NCBI GenBank assembly: GCA_963643505.1
Contig: CAVIKF010000007.1
Span: 1 to 64,000, forward strand
Direction: 5' to 3'
From: CAVEFW01 sp963643505
Lineage (GTDB): Bacteria > Actinomycetota > Coriobacteriia > Coriobacteriales > Eggerthellaceae
Length of the DNA: 64,000 nucleotides
Positions 10,018-19,014 of the stretch are shown in pieces. A program made the position numbers and the translations under genes. Position 1 is the first letter of the stretch. Every line of letters begins with the position of its first letter. Under the pieces are notes generated by a model. It was not told where the DNA came from. It ran no database searches and saw only the letters and a list, made by a program, of their open reading frames with translations.

Positions 10018-10560
10018 ATGGCAAGGAAAAGAAACAAACTGCTCATTGTCGACGGCTATAACGTCATAAGGTCGGGAGAACGTTACCGCGATATCGTGGG
10101 ACCACAACCAGACTACGCTGATGATGCGTTCAATCGTGCCCGGGAGACCCTCATCAATGACGTTGTCTCCTTCGCAGGTCGCGACTACCGCGCCATCATC
10201 GTGTTTGACGCTGGAGACAACGTGTACTCAACAGGCGCCCAAGAGAGCGTGGGGGGCGTTCGCATCATGTTCAGCCCCACGGGGACAAGCGCCGACAAGG
10301 TCATCGAGAAGCTAGCCCACGATGCGCGGGAAAGAAAAATCGAGACCCTTGTGGTAACAAGCGACGCAACCATCCAAGACACGGTGTTCGGAGGCGGCGT
10401 CGACCGCATGAGCGCAAACGGATTTAGCCACGAAATCGGCGCGTATTATGCCGAGGCGCACTTAGACGAGACGCCAAAGGTCGTCGAGAAACGCACGCTC
10501 TACGATCGCCTTCCCGCTGACCAAAAGGAGAAGCTTCGCGCCTTGAGGGACGGACGCTGA
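10018..10560 (+). CDS. NYN-domain ribonuclease-like protein (YacP/Rae1 family)
   Basis: This 180-aa protein starts with LLIVDGYNVI, the hallmark first strand and acidic residue of the NYN (YacP-like) PIN-fold nuclease family. A second acidic strand, AIIVFDAGDN, follows near residue 60 and VVTSDATIQD near residue 115. Bacillus Rae1/YacP is a ribosome-associated endoribonuclease that cuts mRNA in the A site, and a similar role in mRNA turnover is likely but inferred. It is transcribed divergently from rpoB and stands alone. Ribosome binding is weak (AGTAGG before ATG). Confidence 0.8.
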   Translation: MARKRNKLLIVDGYNVIRSGERYRDIVGPQPDYADDAFNRARETLINDVVSFAGRDYRAIIVFDAGDNVYSTGAQESVGGVRIMFSPTGTSADKVIEKLAHDARERKIETLVVTSDATIQDTVFGGGVDRMSANGFSHEIGAYYAEAHLDETPKVVEKRTLYDRLPADQKEKLRALRDGR

Positions 10561-10581
10561 CCAAAAGGTAGCTCAAGAGGG

Positions 10582-10617
10582 AAAAAGGGGCAGAATCCCC
10601 CAAAGGATACCCGCCCC
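10582..10617 (-). terminator. Terminator after the DAHP synthase gene
   Basis: On the minus strand GGGGC (10613-10617) pairs with GCCCC (10587-10591). An inner ATCC/GGAT pairing and a TTTTT tail complete the structure. It lies about 75 nt past the aroF-type stop codon. Confidence 0.55.
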
Positions 10618-10691
10618 TCGTCTATGAGCCCGAATACGGATTCGGAAGGCCTTACGAGGCCCCGCAACTCCCTGCAACGCCTTACAACTTC

Positions 10692-11723
10692 TTACAACAA
10701 GTCCGCGATCTCGAGAACAAGCCGCTCGGACTTCTCCCAACCCAGGCATGCGTCGGTGATGGATTTTCCATAGACGCCGCCGCCGACCTTTTGGTTGCCG
10801 TCTTCGATATAGCTCTCCACCATAAAGCCCTTGATGAGGCCTTTGAGATCGGCATTGTAGTTGCAGTAGTTCAAAACCTCCTTGACGATACGCGGTTGCT
10901 CGAAGGGGTTCTTTCGTGAGTTGGAGTGGTTGGCGTCGATGATGACCGCCGGGTTCTCCAACTCGGGATGGTCCGCGTACAGCTTGGCGACATGCATGAT
11001 GTTCTCGTAGTGGTAGTTGGGATAGATCCCGCCTTGTTCGTCGGTGTAGCCGCGCATGATCGCATGGGCCAAGGGGTTGCCCATCGACTGGACCGACCAT
11101 CCGCGATAGATGAAGTCATGTTGGCTTTGGGCGGCGACGATGCTGTTCATCATGACGCCAAGATCGCCGCTGGTCGGGTTTTTCATGCCCACCGGCACCT
11201 CGATACCACTGGACACGAGACGGTGCTCCTGGTTTTCAACACTGCGTGCGCCGACGGCGACATAGCCAAGGATGTCGTCGAGGTATTTGTAGTTTTGCGG
11301 ATACAACATCTCGTCGGCACAGGTGAACTCGGTCTCAGCGATAGCGCGGATGTGGAGCTCGCGCGTGGCGACAACGCCCTTGAACGCGTCGGGCTTGCTC
11401 TCAGGGTCGGGTTGGTGAACGAGGCCCTTATACCCTTTCCCCGTGGTACGAGGCTTGTTGGTGTAGATGCGCGGAAGGATGCAAATCTTGTCCTTGACCT
11501 TGTGTTGAACCTCGGCCAAACGGGTTATGTAGTCCATCACGCTGTCCTCGTTGTCCGCAGAGCAGGGCCCGATGATGAGGACGATGCGGCTGTCCTTGCC
11601 TGTAAAGATGTTTTGAATCTCGACGCGCCGGCGCTCGATAAGCTCGGCCATATGTTGTGAGATCGGGTACATCTCCTTGACTTCCATGGGAATCGGAAGT
11701 TTGCGTTCGAAATTCATGTTCAT
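10692..11723 (-). CDS. 3-deoxy-7-phosphoheptulonate (DAHP) synthase, class I
   Basis: This enzyme condenses phosphoenolpyruvate with erythrose-4-phosphate, the first step of aromatic amino acid synthesis. The 343-aa protein matches the AroF/AroG/AroH class I family in length. It has the IIGPCSA substrate-binding motif near residue 50, the LPRIYTNKPRTT segment, VGMKNPTSGD and the metal-binding IDANHSNSRKNP motif. Which feedback-regulated isozyme it corresponds to cannot be told, so no isozyme symbol is given. The ATG has GAGGAGAG ahead of it. It lies downstream of rlmB in the same direction with about 45 nt between, a gap made of an imperfect 16-bp tandem repeat (11735-11766). Confidence 0.93.
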   Translation of the reverse strand: MNMNFERKLPIPMEVKEMYPISQHMAELIERRRVEIQNIFTGKDSRIVLIIGPCSADNEDSVMDYITRLAEVQHKVKDKICILPRIYTNKPRTTGKGYKGLVHQPDPESKPDAFKGVVATRELHIRAIAETEFTCADEMLYPQNYKYLDDILGYVAVGARSVENQEHRLVSSGIEVPVGMKNPTSGDLGVMMNSIVAAQSQHDFIYRGWSVQSMGNPLAHAIMRGYTDEQGGIYPNYHYENIMHVAKLYADHPELENPAVIIDANHSNSRKNPFEQPRIVKEVLNYCNYNADLKGLIKGFMVESYIEDGNQKVGGGVYGKSITDACLGWEKSERLVLEIADLL

Positions 11724-11767
11724 AGGTCTCTCCTCTTGAGTCCTTAGGACCTTAAGTTCTTAGGGGA

Positions 11768-12514
11768 TTAGCGATTTTGCCTCAACCATTCGTACATGCA
11801 AGCCGTGGACGCCTGTGCGACGTTGAGGCTGCCAATCTCACCCTTCATCGGCAACGCAACGAAGAAATCGCACGCCTCTTGGACGACACGGGACAAACCC
11901 TCGCCCTCGTTCCCCATAACCAAGGCTATCTTGCCCTTCATGTTGGTATCCCAAATGGTACCGTCCTTTTGTTCGGAGGCTCCAGCGACCCAATAGCCGT
12001 CCTTCTTCAGACGCTCGATGACGCTGACAAGGTTGGGGGTGGTCGCCACGGGAACATGGGAGACAGCCCCAGCGCTGGACTTGTATGTCGCAGCCGTGAC
12101 GCTGGCAGAACGCTTGTTGGGGATGATGATGCCGCTGCCGCCAACCGCGTCGACGCTACGAGCGACGGCGCCGAGATTGCCCGCATCGGTGATATGGTCG
12201 AGAATCACGATGAGGGCGCGGCCGTCATGATTGTCGGCGTAGCGCCCAGCACGCTTCACAATGTCGGAGACGCTGGCATACTTGAAGGGAGCAGTCTCGC
12301 CCATGACCCCTTGGTGGCTACCGCGCTCAGAAAGCTCGTCTAGCTTCTTGCGAGGCACAAGCTGCACCGGCACGTTGAACTTGCGAGCCTTGCGCTCGAT
12401 GTCGCCCACCAAGCTGTCCTTCTTCAGGTTATCCGCCATCAAGATGCGCTTGAACGGCATGTTGGCACGAAGCGCCTCGATGATAGGGCGCTTACCCTCG
12501 ATAAAGTCTGCCAT
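11768..12514 (-). CDS. rlmB: 23S rRNA 2'-O-ribose methyltransferase, RlmB/TrmH (SpoU) family
   Basis: This 248-aa protein has the two-part architecture of RlmB. An N-terminal substrate-binding domain (IEGKRPIIEAL) precedes a C-terminal SPOUT methyltransferase domain with the knot motifs NLGAVARS, VMGNEGEGLS and SLNVAQAS. RlmB methylates G2251 of 23S rRNA. The exact target is inferred from similarity, and other SpoU-family targets are possible. The gene starts 14 nt after the leuS stop with GAGGAGA as ribosome binding site, so it belongs to a leuS-rlmB operon. Confidence 0.85.
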   Translation of the reverse strand: MADFIEGKRPIIEALRANMPFKRILMADNLKKDSLVGDIERKARKFNVPVQLVPRKKLDELSERGSHQGVMGETAPFKYASVSDIVKRAGRYADNHDGRALIVILDHITDAGNLGAVARSVDAVGGSGIIIPNKRSASVTAATYKSSAGAVSHVPVATTPNLVSVIERLKKDGYWVAGASEQKDGTIWDTNMKGKIALVMGNEGEGLSRVVQEACDFFVALPMKGEIGSLNVAQASTACMYEWLRQNR

Positions 12515-12528
12515 GTTTTCTCCTCAGA

Positions 12529-15102
12529 TTATTTAGCGACGATGTTGACCAGACGGGACGGGACGACGATCACCTTGACGACGTTCTTGCCCTCGATGTG
12601 GCTAGCAACGGCGTCACGAGCCATGGCCTCAATCTCCTCGTCGGAGGCGTCGGCGGAAACCGTAATCTTGGAGCGGACCTTGCCACAGATCTGAACCGCA
12701 AGCTCGACCTCGTCTGCCTTTGCCTGCTCGGGATCAAACAGAGGCCAACCACTCAAGTGGACGCTGTTCTTGTGGCCAAGAACGGTGGTCCAAAGCTCCT
12801 CGGCCCAATGGGGGGCAATGGGAGCCATGAGCTTGACGATAGTCTCAGCGACGTCGACATCGAACGCGCTGCGTCCCTCGGAGCCCTTGCGGGTATCAGC
12901 GTCGACCATGCGCAGGTAGTCGCTCGCCGCATTGCACAGCTCCATGATGGCGCTGATAGCAGTGTTGAAGTTATCGCGCGCAAAATCATCTGCGACCTTG
13001 CCCACGACGCGATGACGCTCGCGATTGAGGATCTTGGCGGCAGCACGTCCCTTTTCCTCGGAAGCGCCCGCTTGGAACAAGCTCTCCTCGCCAGCCTCGC
13101 CTACGAGGTCGTTGACGATGCGCCATGCGCGGTTGAGGAACTTGTAGATACCGGCAAGACCGTCCTCGTTCCAAAGCAGCTCCTTGTCGGGCGGGGCCAT
13201 GAAGAGGATGTAGGCACGGCATGCATCCGCGCCATAATTGGCGATCATGTCCTCAGGACTGACGACGTTGCCCTTGCTCTTGCTCATGACGTCGCCGTTT
13301 CCATCCAAGACCATGCCCTGGCACAACAAGTTGGTGAAAGGCTCGTCGAAGTCGAGCAGGTTCAAATCGCGCAAGACCTTCGTGAAGAAACGACTGTAGA
13401 GCAGATGAAGAATGGCGTGCTCGATGCCACCGATGTACTTATCAATCGGCAGCCAACTGTTGACGACGTCGCGACCAAAGGGGACCTTATCGTTGTGGGG
13501 GTCGGAAAAACGCAGGTAATACCAGCTTGAACAAGTGAACGTGTCCATGGTGTCGGTCTCACGCTTCGCGGCCGCACCGCATTGCGGACACATGCAGTTC
13601 ACGAATTCGGCATGGGTCGCCAAAGTCTCGCCCGCAGCAAGGTTGATATCCTCGGGCAAACGGATAGGCAGATCCTCTTCCGGAACAGCAACGACGCCGC
13701 ACTTTGGGCAATGGATCGCCGGAATGGGATTGCCCCAATAGCGTTGGCGGCTGATGAGCCAATCACGCAGGCGGAACTCCACCTTGCGATGTCCGCGACC
13801 AGCAGCCTCGAGGTCCCCGACGATAGCGGCCTCGGCCTCAGAGTGCTTACCGCCACGCATGCCGGTGTACTTGCCGGATTGGACGAGAATGCCCTCGGCA
13901 GCCATAGCCTCTTCCCAATCGACCGACGTGACGACGCGACCGGCCTCATCCTTGAGTTGCGGATACAACGGGTCGTCCTCGGTGACAATGATGGGGATGA
14001 TGGGCAGATCGTACTTCTTTGCGAACTCGAAGTCGCGCTGGTCACCACAAGGAACAGCCATGACAGCGCCCGTGCCATAATCGGCAACGATATAGTCGGC
14101 GACCCAAACGGGAACCTTCTCGCCGTTGATGGGGTTCACCACATAGCGACCCGTAAACGCGCCGTGTTTCTCCTTGTCGCCCTGAGCGCGCTCGACGGCG
14201 GTGATCTTCTTCGCGTTCTCGATGACCTTGACGACATCCTGCTCATACTCGGTACCAGCGACAAGATCGCGCAAGATGGTGCTCTCAGGGGCAAGCAAGA
14301 AGAAGCTGCATCCGAACAGCGTGTCGGCTCGGGTGGTGAACACGGTCAGAAGGTCGTCCTCGGTAGGATTCTCGGGGATGTTTCCCTCCGCGTCACATAA
14401 GGTGAAGGTCACCTCGGCGCCCTCGGAGCGACCGATCCAATTTGCCTGTTGCTGTTTTACGCGATCCGGCCACCCGTCAAGCTGGTCAAGGTCGTCCAAA
14501 AGCTCTTGGGCGTAGTCGGTGATCTTGAAATACCACTGGGTCAGCGGGCGCTTCTCGACTTCGGAGTCGCAACGCCAACACTTACCCTCGATGACCTGCT
14601 CGTTCGCAAGGACGGTGCCACAACCCGGACACCAGTTGACCGGATTGTTGCGACGCTCGACGAGGCCTTTCTTCCAAAATTGCAGGAAGATCCATTGACC
14701 CCAACGATAGTATTCAGGATCACAAGCGATGACGGAACGGTCCCAATCGTAGCTGTAGCCCATGCGCTTGAAGCTCTTGCGCTGGGTCTCGATGTTTGCA
14801 TAGGTCCACTTCGCAGGGTGGCTGTTGCGCTTGATTGCGGCGTTCTCGGCAGGCAAGCCGAACGCATCCCAACCCATGGGATGAAGGACGTCGAAACCCT
14901 GCATCCGATAATAGCGGGCAATGACATCGCCGATGGTGTAGTTGCGCGCATGCCCCATGTGCATGTCGCCCGACGGATACGGGAACATCTCAAGCACATA
15001 TTTTTTGGGCTTGTCACCACCGTTGCCAACCTTGTTGATGCCGCTTTTCTCCCAATTCTGTTGCCAGCGGGGCTCGATCTCGTGGGGATTGTATGCCTTC
15101 AT
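12529..15102 (-). CDS. leuS: Leucyl-tRNA synthetase
   Basis: This class I aminoacyl-tRNA synthetase charges tRNA-Leu. The 857-aa product has the HIGH-type signature HMGH near residue 50 and the KMSKS loop as MSKSK near residue 605. Between them is a CP1 editing domain, and a zinc-binding cysteine cluster (CPGC ... CWRC) lies near residue 165. The ATG at 15102 is chosen over an in-frame TTG two codons upstream because GAGGA is better spaced from it. No T-box specifier structure or TGGNACCGCG motif was seen in the 125-bp upstream region, so tRNA-sensing attenuation is not supported. Confidence 0.97.
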   Translation of the reverse strand: MKAYNPHEIEPRWQQNWEKSGINKVGNGGDKPKKYVLEMFPYPSGDMHMGHARNYTIGDVIARYYRMQGFDVLHPMGWDAFGLPAENAAIKRNSHPAKWTYANIETQRKSFKRMGYSYDWDRSVIACDPEYYRWGQWIFLQFWKKGLVERRNNPVNWCPGCGTVLANEQVIEGKCWRCDSEVEKRPLTQWYFKITDYAQELLDDLDQLDGWPDRVKQQQANWIGRSEGAEVTFTLCDAEGNIPENPTEDDLLTVFTTRADTLFGCSFFLLAPESTILRDLVAGTEYEQDVVKVIENAKKITAVERAQGDKEKHGAFTGRYVVNPINGEKVPVWVADYIVADYGTGAVMAVPCGDQRDFEFAKKYDLPIIPIIVTEDDPLYPQLKDEAGRVVTSVDWEEAMAAEGILVQSGKYTGMRGGKHSEAEAAIVGDLEAAGRGHRKVEFRLRDWLISRQRYWGNPIPAIHCPKCGVVAVPEEDLPIRLPEDINLAAGETLATHAEFVNCMCPQCGAAAKRETDTMDTFTCSSWYYLRFSDPHNDKVPFGRDVVNSWLPIDKYIGGIEHAILHLLYSRFFTKVLRDLNLLDFDEPFTNLLCQGMVLDGNGDVMSKSKGNVVSPEDMIANYGADACRAYILFMAPPDKELLWNEDGLAGIYKFLNRAWRIVNDLVGEAGEESLFQAGASEEKGRAAAKILNRERHRVVGKVADDFARDNFNTAISAIMELCNAASDYLRMVDADTRKGSEGRSAFDVDVAETIVKLMAPIAPHWAEELWTTVLGHKNSVHLSGWPLFDPEQAKADEVELAVQICGKVRSKITVSADASDEEIEAMARDAVASHIEGKNVVKVIVVPSRLVNIVAK

Positions 15103-15168
15103 ACTCAAGATTCCTCTTCTGCCGATACTCTACAAACACGTTCTGCACGTGCAAAATTACAACCTCTC

Positions 15169-15174
15169 ATTATA
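15169..15174 (-). promoter_or_regulatory. Possible -10 element of leuS
   Basis: A perfect minus-strand TATAAT lies 67 nt upstream of the leuS ATG. No good -35 hexamer was found at 16-18 nt, so the call rests on the -10 alone. Confidence 0.3.
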
Positions 15175-15227
15175 TGCACATATACAGACGCTATCCCCGA
15201 AGTATCCACTCAAATCGACCACAAATC

Positions 15228-18086
15228 CTATTGCGGCGTGACCCACCGGCACGCACGTCTCCCCCTGACGACAAGCGTCGCCAAACCGATGCCGCATCCA
15301 AAGACGATTCCTGCGAGTAACACGCACGGCACATCGCTTGCATCCCCGGTCTTCGCAACCGTGCGCGCAATGGTGTTTTGCGTTGCATTCGTCGTATCGG
15401 GCCCGATAGGATCTTCGGGTCCGACAGGCTCGTCGGGCTCTTGGGGGATGATTGGATCATCAGGGACATCGGGGTCATGCGGCTCACCTGGATCCTCGAA
15501 CCTGACCGTTTGGCCTTCGTCCAACAAGTCACAATGTTGCGCAAGCAGACGGCCCTCGCAAAGAAGCTGCTCGAACACGACCACCGCATGACCGTCCAAC
15601 TCAGTCGCATCGAAATCGAAGGTGACCTCGGTAGATGCGTATTGGCTATCCGCCACAAATATCGTAGAGGCCCGAATCTCGTCTCCGCCCACGCTCAACA
15701 CCGACCCCGTCGCCACGTCCACCAACCATCCGCGCACCTCATAGGTCCTACCCTCCACAACATTCGCATAGCGAACCGTATCGATGACGCGGGTGCTCTC
15801 CGCAGGCTTTGACACCTTGACCAGGTCGCCGTCCTTGTTAACAATTGAGGCCACCGTCCCTACCGTCGCCGTCTTGTCGTCGACAAAACCCAGGTCGACA
15901 AGTACGCTATCCGCCCCGATCACGACCGTAAACGGCTCGATAAGTTGACGTCCGGCGTTTGCCTCGCAGGACAGCTCCTCAACAAGGTAGGTATCGTAAG
16001 GCAGGGCACCGCAATCATCGCGGGGATGCGTCATGCCCTCCGGCGAAAGTCCGAACCACACTCCCGCTTGAAAATCGTAACCTTCGTCGTCAATCGCCGT
16101 ATCGTTGACGTTGGTGTTGAGTGTGTGGGGCACATGGGAGGAAGCCGTGCTCACCACGCCCGCATCATCGGAGAGGACGACGTGACTCTCCCCCGTCGTG
16201 GTGCTCGTTACCCGAAAAGCGACATGGGCCATGGGCTTGCCGGTGGACTCGTCGCGTTTCTCGAACACGATGTCCCCGCGAACCACCTGGTTGGCGACAC
16301 TAAGCTGTACCATCCTTTGCTCCTCGTCAATAACGAAGTCAACAGGCGCGCAAACGCGATATCCAACTCCCGTAGACACCTCTTCGAGACGGTAGGACCC
16401 GTACGGGAGCGCACAGTGAGACGTCTCGGCGCGACCGCCGCTCAACGCAAGCGTCGCAACCACAGTCCCGGGTTCGTAGCAACGGCCATCGACGCACACG
16501 GCAGAGTCACTTTCGTTGACGATCGAAAATGCCACATTCTCAAGGCGCGCCGCTCCAAGGCACGAGACACCGCCCGTCTCCGCATCGACTTTTTCGATAC
16601 CGACTCCACCACGAACGACCTCGTCGGCAAACGAGCAAGTTGCAACCATCCCCCCGTTAGTTCCCCCCGACGTCGCCGTGGCCTCGTCGATGCGAATAAC
16701 CGCTTCGAAATCCTCGTCATCAAGCAGGTATCCGCGGGGAGGCTCCACCTCCCGTACCACAAGCGTTCCCAAGGGAAACACCACAGCGCCGCCGCCATCC
16801 GTCCACCACGAGTCGCCTTCGACCAGATAAGGACGGAACATCCCATCCTCCCCAACAAAGGAGGCCCCTGCCTCGTTCAGCTTGACGCATCCATCTGTGT
16901 CCGTTTGGACCGTCCAACTACGAAGCGCCACTCCTGCTTCCCGCGCAGCATCCGCGCTTTCAAACGCCCCGCCATAAAACTCAAGGGTGAACCGTGCTCC
17001 TTCCAAAGTTGCACCGCCTTGGGCGGACCCGTTCTCTGCATCTGACTTCTTGATAAGAAGCCCCGCCGTCGCATAAAGCGGATCCTCAGGGACCTCGCCC
17101 ATACCCTCCTGCAATTCCACGATAGCCGTCTCCCCGCGACGTACGGTCACGGGATACACGTGTTCATCGAGAAGGAAGCCAGGCGAGGGAGTCTCCTCAC
17201 AAACCCAATAGGACCCTGCAGCAAAACCCTCACGCCACGCATATCCGCTATCGTCGGTGGTCATGGTACCCACAAGGTCAGAACACCCCACATCGGAATA
17301 GACACCGTACGTGGCGCCGGAGAGGCTGTAGTTGGAGTTTGCCTCCACGAGATAGGCGTCGCTGGAAACCTTATACAGCCCGATCGAGCCTGGCGCTGCA
17401 TAGCGATAGGTCGCTATGGTCTGGGAGCCCCACCTCGTCTCGATAACATACGCGGAAAACCCTGTCGGCCACGTGCGGGCACTTCCTGCCGCAAACCCAA
17501 TCTCGCTGAATCTCACGCCAAGGGCATCGCCATTGATGCGCTCACCGTTGTCGATGGAATAGCCGACAACATGGTATTGGCACCATTCTTGGAAGACACG
17601 GCTGCATTGCCCGTAGGCCTCATTCCCATTTCCCCCATAGCAATCGGATACGAGGATGTGGGTGAGAGCGGCGTACTTATCCGCATCCATCGAAGAGCCG
17701 TCATACCAGGTCGTTGGCCACATCGACGAATCAAAACCAGGTCCACCCCATCCGTACCACAACGCAGCCGCCAAAGACTCGTTGTCCGTCTCGGACATAG
17801 TGTATGTTCCCGCCGGGGGCGTCCCTTTCGAAGGCGTCGCACAATAGGCGACCTCCCCATCGACCATAAAGTAGTTGGTGGAGTATCCGCCGTACCCAAT
17901 CTTGCTACCCACCGAGAGATAGCCCGCGTCTCCCGCCCAGGCAGCATACCCAGCCAACAAAGCCGGCACCGCGATAGCCAAGACGAAGACGAACAACAAC
18001 GCAGGGGACGAGAAGCATCGCTTGTCGTCGCGTCCTCCCATGGCACTCCCTGCGCAAGAGACGCCAAGATTCAAGGCCTCCTTCAT
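15228..18086 (-). CDS. Sortase-type surface protein with thioester, SpaA-like and VaFE domains
   Basis: This 952-aa cell-surface protein is likely an adhesin or pilus tip. It has a membrane-spanning signal at about residues 27-48. An N-terminal region resembling a thioester domain follows (Cys in YCATPSKG, later Gln-rich CQYH). Next come several SpaA/Cna-B-like beta modules with K-x-D starts (VGIEKVDAETG, IVFEKRDESTG), one VaFE-type repeat at about 738-865, and a Pro/Asp/Glu-rich wall spacer. The C-terminus is a sorting signal: VAKTGD at 910-915, a hydrophobic stretch and RGRR. The sorting motif departs from LPxTG. The start ATG at 18086 follows AAAGGAG at a spacing of 6; upstream in-frame codons lack a ribosome site. 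No sortase gene is in the window. Confidence 0.85.
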   Translation of the reverse strand: MKEALNLGVSCAGSAMGGRDDKRCFSSPALLFVFVLAIAVPALLAGYAAWAGDAGYLSVGSKIGYGGYSTNYFMVDGEVAYCATPSKGTPPAGTYTMSETDNESLAAALWYGWGGPGFDSSMWPTTWYDGSSMDADKYAALTHILVSDCYGGNGNEAYGQCSRVFQEWCQYHVVGYSIDNGERINGDALGVRFSEIGFAAGSARTWPTGFSAYVIETRWGSQTIATYRYAAPGSIGLYKVSSDAYLVEANSNYSLSGATYGVYSDVGCSDLVGTMTTDDSGYAWREGFAAGSYWVCEETPSPGFLLDEHVYPVTVRRGETAIVELQEGMGEVPEDPLYATAGLLIKKSDAENGSAQGGATLEGARFTLEFYGGAFESADAAREAGVALRSWTVQTDTDGCVKLNEAGASFVGEDGMFRPYLVEGDSWWTDGGGAVVFPLGTLVVREVEPPRGYLLDDEDFEAVIRIDEATATSGGTNGGMVATCSFADEVVRGGVGIEKVDAETGGVSCLGAARLENVAFSIVNESDSAVCVDGRCYEPGTVVATLALSGGRAETSHCALPYGSYRLEEVSTGVGYRVCAPVDFVIDEEQRMVQLSVANQVVRGDIVFEKRDESTGKPMAHVAFRVTSTTTGESHVVLSDDAGVVSTASSHVPHTLNTNVNDTAIDDEGYDFQAGVWFGLSPEGMTHPRDDCGALPYDTYLVEELSCEANAGRQLIEPFTVVIGADSVLVDLGFVDDKTATVGTVASIVNKDGDLVKVSKPAESTRVIDTVRYANVVEGRTYEVRGWLVDVATGSVLSVGGDEIRASTIFVADSQYASTEVTFDFDATELDGHAVVVFEQLLCEGRLLAQHCDLLDEGQTVRFEDPGEPHDPDVPDDPIIPQEPDEPVGPEDPIGPDTTNATQNTIARTVAKTGDASDVPCVLLAGIVFGCGIGLATLVVRGRRACRWVTPQ

Positions 18087-18194
18087 GAGGTCTCCTTTCG
18101 CTCGGCGTGTGCAAGCTATGTCTCGGGGTTGCACGGGTAACGTATCATGCGGAAAAAGGTTGCGCAGGATAATTCATGCCATCACCTTTTCTAC

Positions 18195-18241
18195 AAACTT
18201 TCCCTCTATCCAAAACTTTCCCTCTATCCAAAACTTTCCCT
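18195..18241. repeat. 18-bp tandem repeat, 2.6 copies
   Basis: The unit aaactttccctctatcca occurs at 18195-18212 and 18213-18230, with a partial third copy from 18231. It lies in the 262-bp spacer between engB and the surface-protein gene, upstream of the latter, and could belong to its leader. Confidence 0.9.
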
Positions 18242-18264
18242 ATGTCCGTCTATATCCGATAAAA

Positions 18265-18315
18265 CGCAAAACCCCGTGTCAAGAAAAAGCCAGACGCGGC
18301 AATCTCGACACGGGG
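18265..18315 (-). terminator. Terminator after engB
   Basis: A 9-bp stem CCCCGTGTC/GACACGGGG (18307-18315 with 18272-18280) with a long 26-nt loop is followed by TTTTGCGTTTT on the minus strand. The large loop makes it less certain than the other terminators. Confidence 0.55.
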
Positions 18316-18348
18316 TGGTTGGCACAACCTATCAGGTGCCAAAATACT

Positions 18349-18951
18349 CTAAGACTCCTCTTCCAAAGGCCCGTCGACGGCAAGCTCGATGAGGGCGCGA
18401 AGCTCGTCGATGTGGTATCCGTTCTCGCTGCTCACCGCGAGGAACTCAACGTCCTTCGGTAGCGCGAGTTGGCGACGAATCGCAGCCGCCTGTTTTGCGG
18501 CCTGTTGCTTGGAGAGCTTGTCCGCCTTGGTCAAGACCACCATATACGGCAAACCCGCCTCCTCCAAGAAACCGATCATGTTGACATCGAGTTTGCTCGC
18601 CTCGTGGCGAATATCGACCAAGACGACAGCCAAGGCGAAGGCACGTCTTTGGTTGAAGTAGCCTTCTATAAGCTCGGACCAACGACCCTTCTCCTGCTTG
18701 GAGACCTTCGCATATCCATACCCCGGAAGATCGACGAAGTCCGCCCCGTCGACGTCGTAAAAATTGATGGTAGCCGTCTTTCCGGGGACCGACGAAACCT
18801 TCGCGAGGCCCTTGCGGTACATGAGCTTGTTCAACAGGCTGCTTTTTCCCACGTTGGAACGACCGCAAAACGACACCTCGGGACCAGAAGAGGGCGGGAG
18901 CTGGGAGCTCACGCCGTACGCAGCCGTAAAAGACGCCTTGTGAAAGTTCAT
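18349..18951 (-). CDS. engB: Ribosome biogenesis GTPase EngB/YsxC
   Basis: This is a 200-aa TRAFAC-class GTPase needed for assembly of the large ribosomal subunit. The G motifs are clear: GRSNVGKSS (G1), a Thr in PGKTATINF (G2), DLPGYG (G3) and TKAD (G4), with SSENGYH as G5. The start MNFHKASF is preferred over an upstream in-frame ATG because it matches the usual family N-terminus and length. It follows the GT2 glycosyltransferase gene on the same strand, from which it is separated by a terminator. Confidence 0.95.
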   Translation of the reverse strand: MNFHKASFTAAYGVSSQLPPSSGPEVSFCGRSNVGKSSLLNKLMYRKGLAKVSSVPGKTATINFYDVDGADFVDLPGYGYAKVSKQEKGRWSELIEGYFNQRRAFALAVVLVDIRHEASKLDVNMIGFLEEAGLPYMVVLTKADKLSKQQAAKQAAAIRRQLALPKDVEFLAVSSENGYHIDELRALIELAVDGPLEEES

Positions 18952-18968
18952 TGTTCCTACTTTCTGAT

Positions 18969-19006
18969 AAAAAAGCCGCAGGCAAGAACCAATTCCCACC
19001 TGCGGC
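18969..19006 (-). terminator. Terminator after the GT2 glycosyltransferase gene
   Basis: An 8-bp stem GCCGCAGG/CCTGCGGC (18999-19006 with 18975-18982) is followed by TTTTTT on the minus strand, 8 nt past the glycosyltransferase stop codon. Confidence 0.85.
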
Positions 19007-19014
19007 CCATTGGC

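Noticed and set aside
15103..15227. T-box leader for leuS
   Set aside because: The space is too short, and neither the T-box sequence nor a terminator is present.
18087..18348. CRISPR-like repeats (18-bp units)
   Set aside because: The units are directly adjacent without spacers and number fewer than three, so this is a simple tandem repeat.
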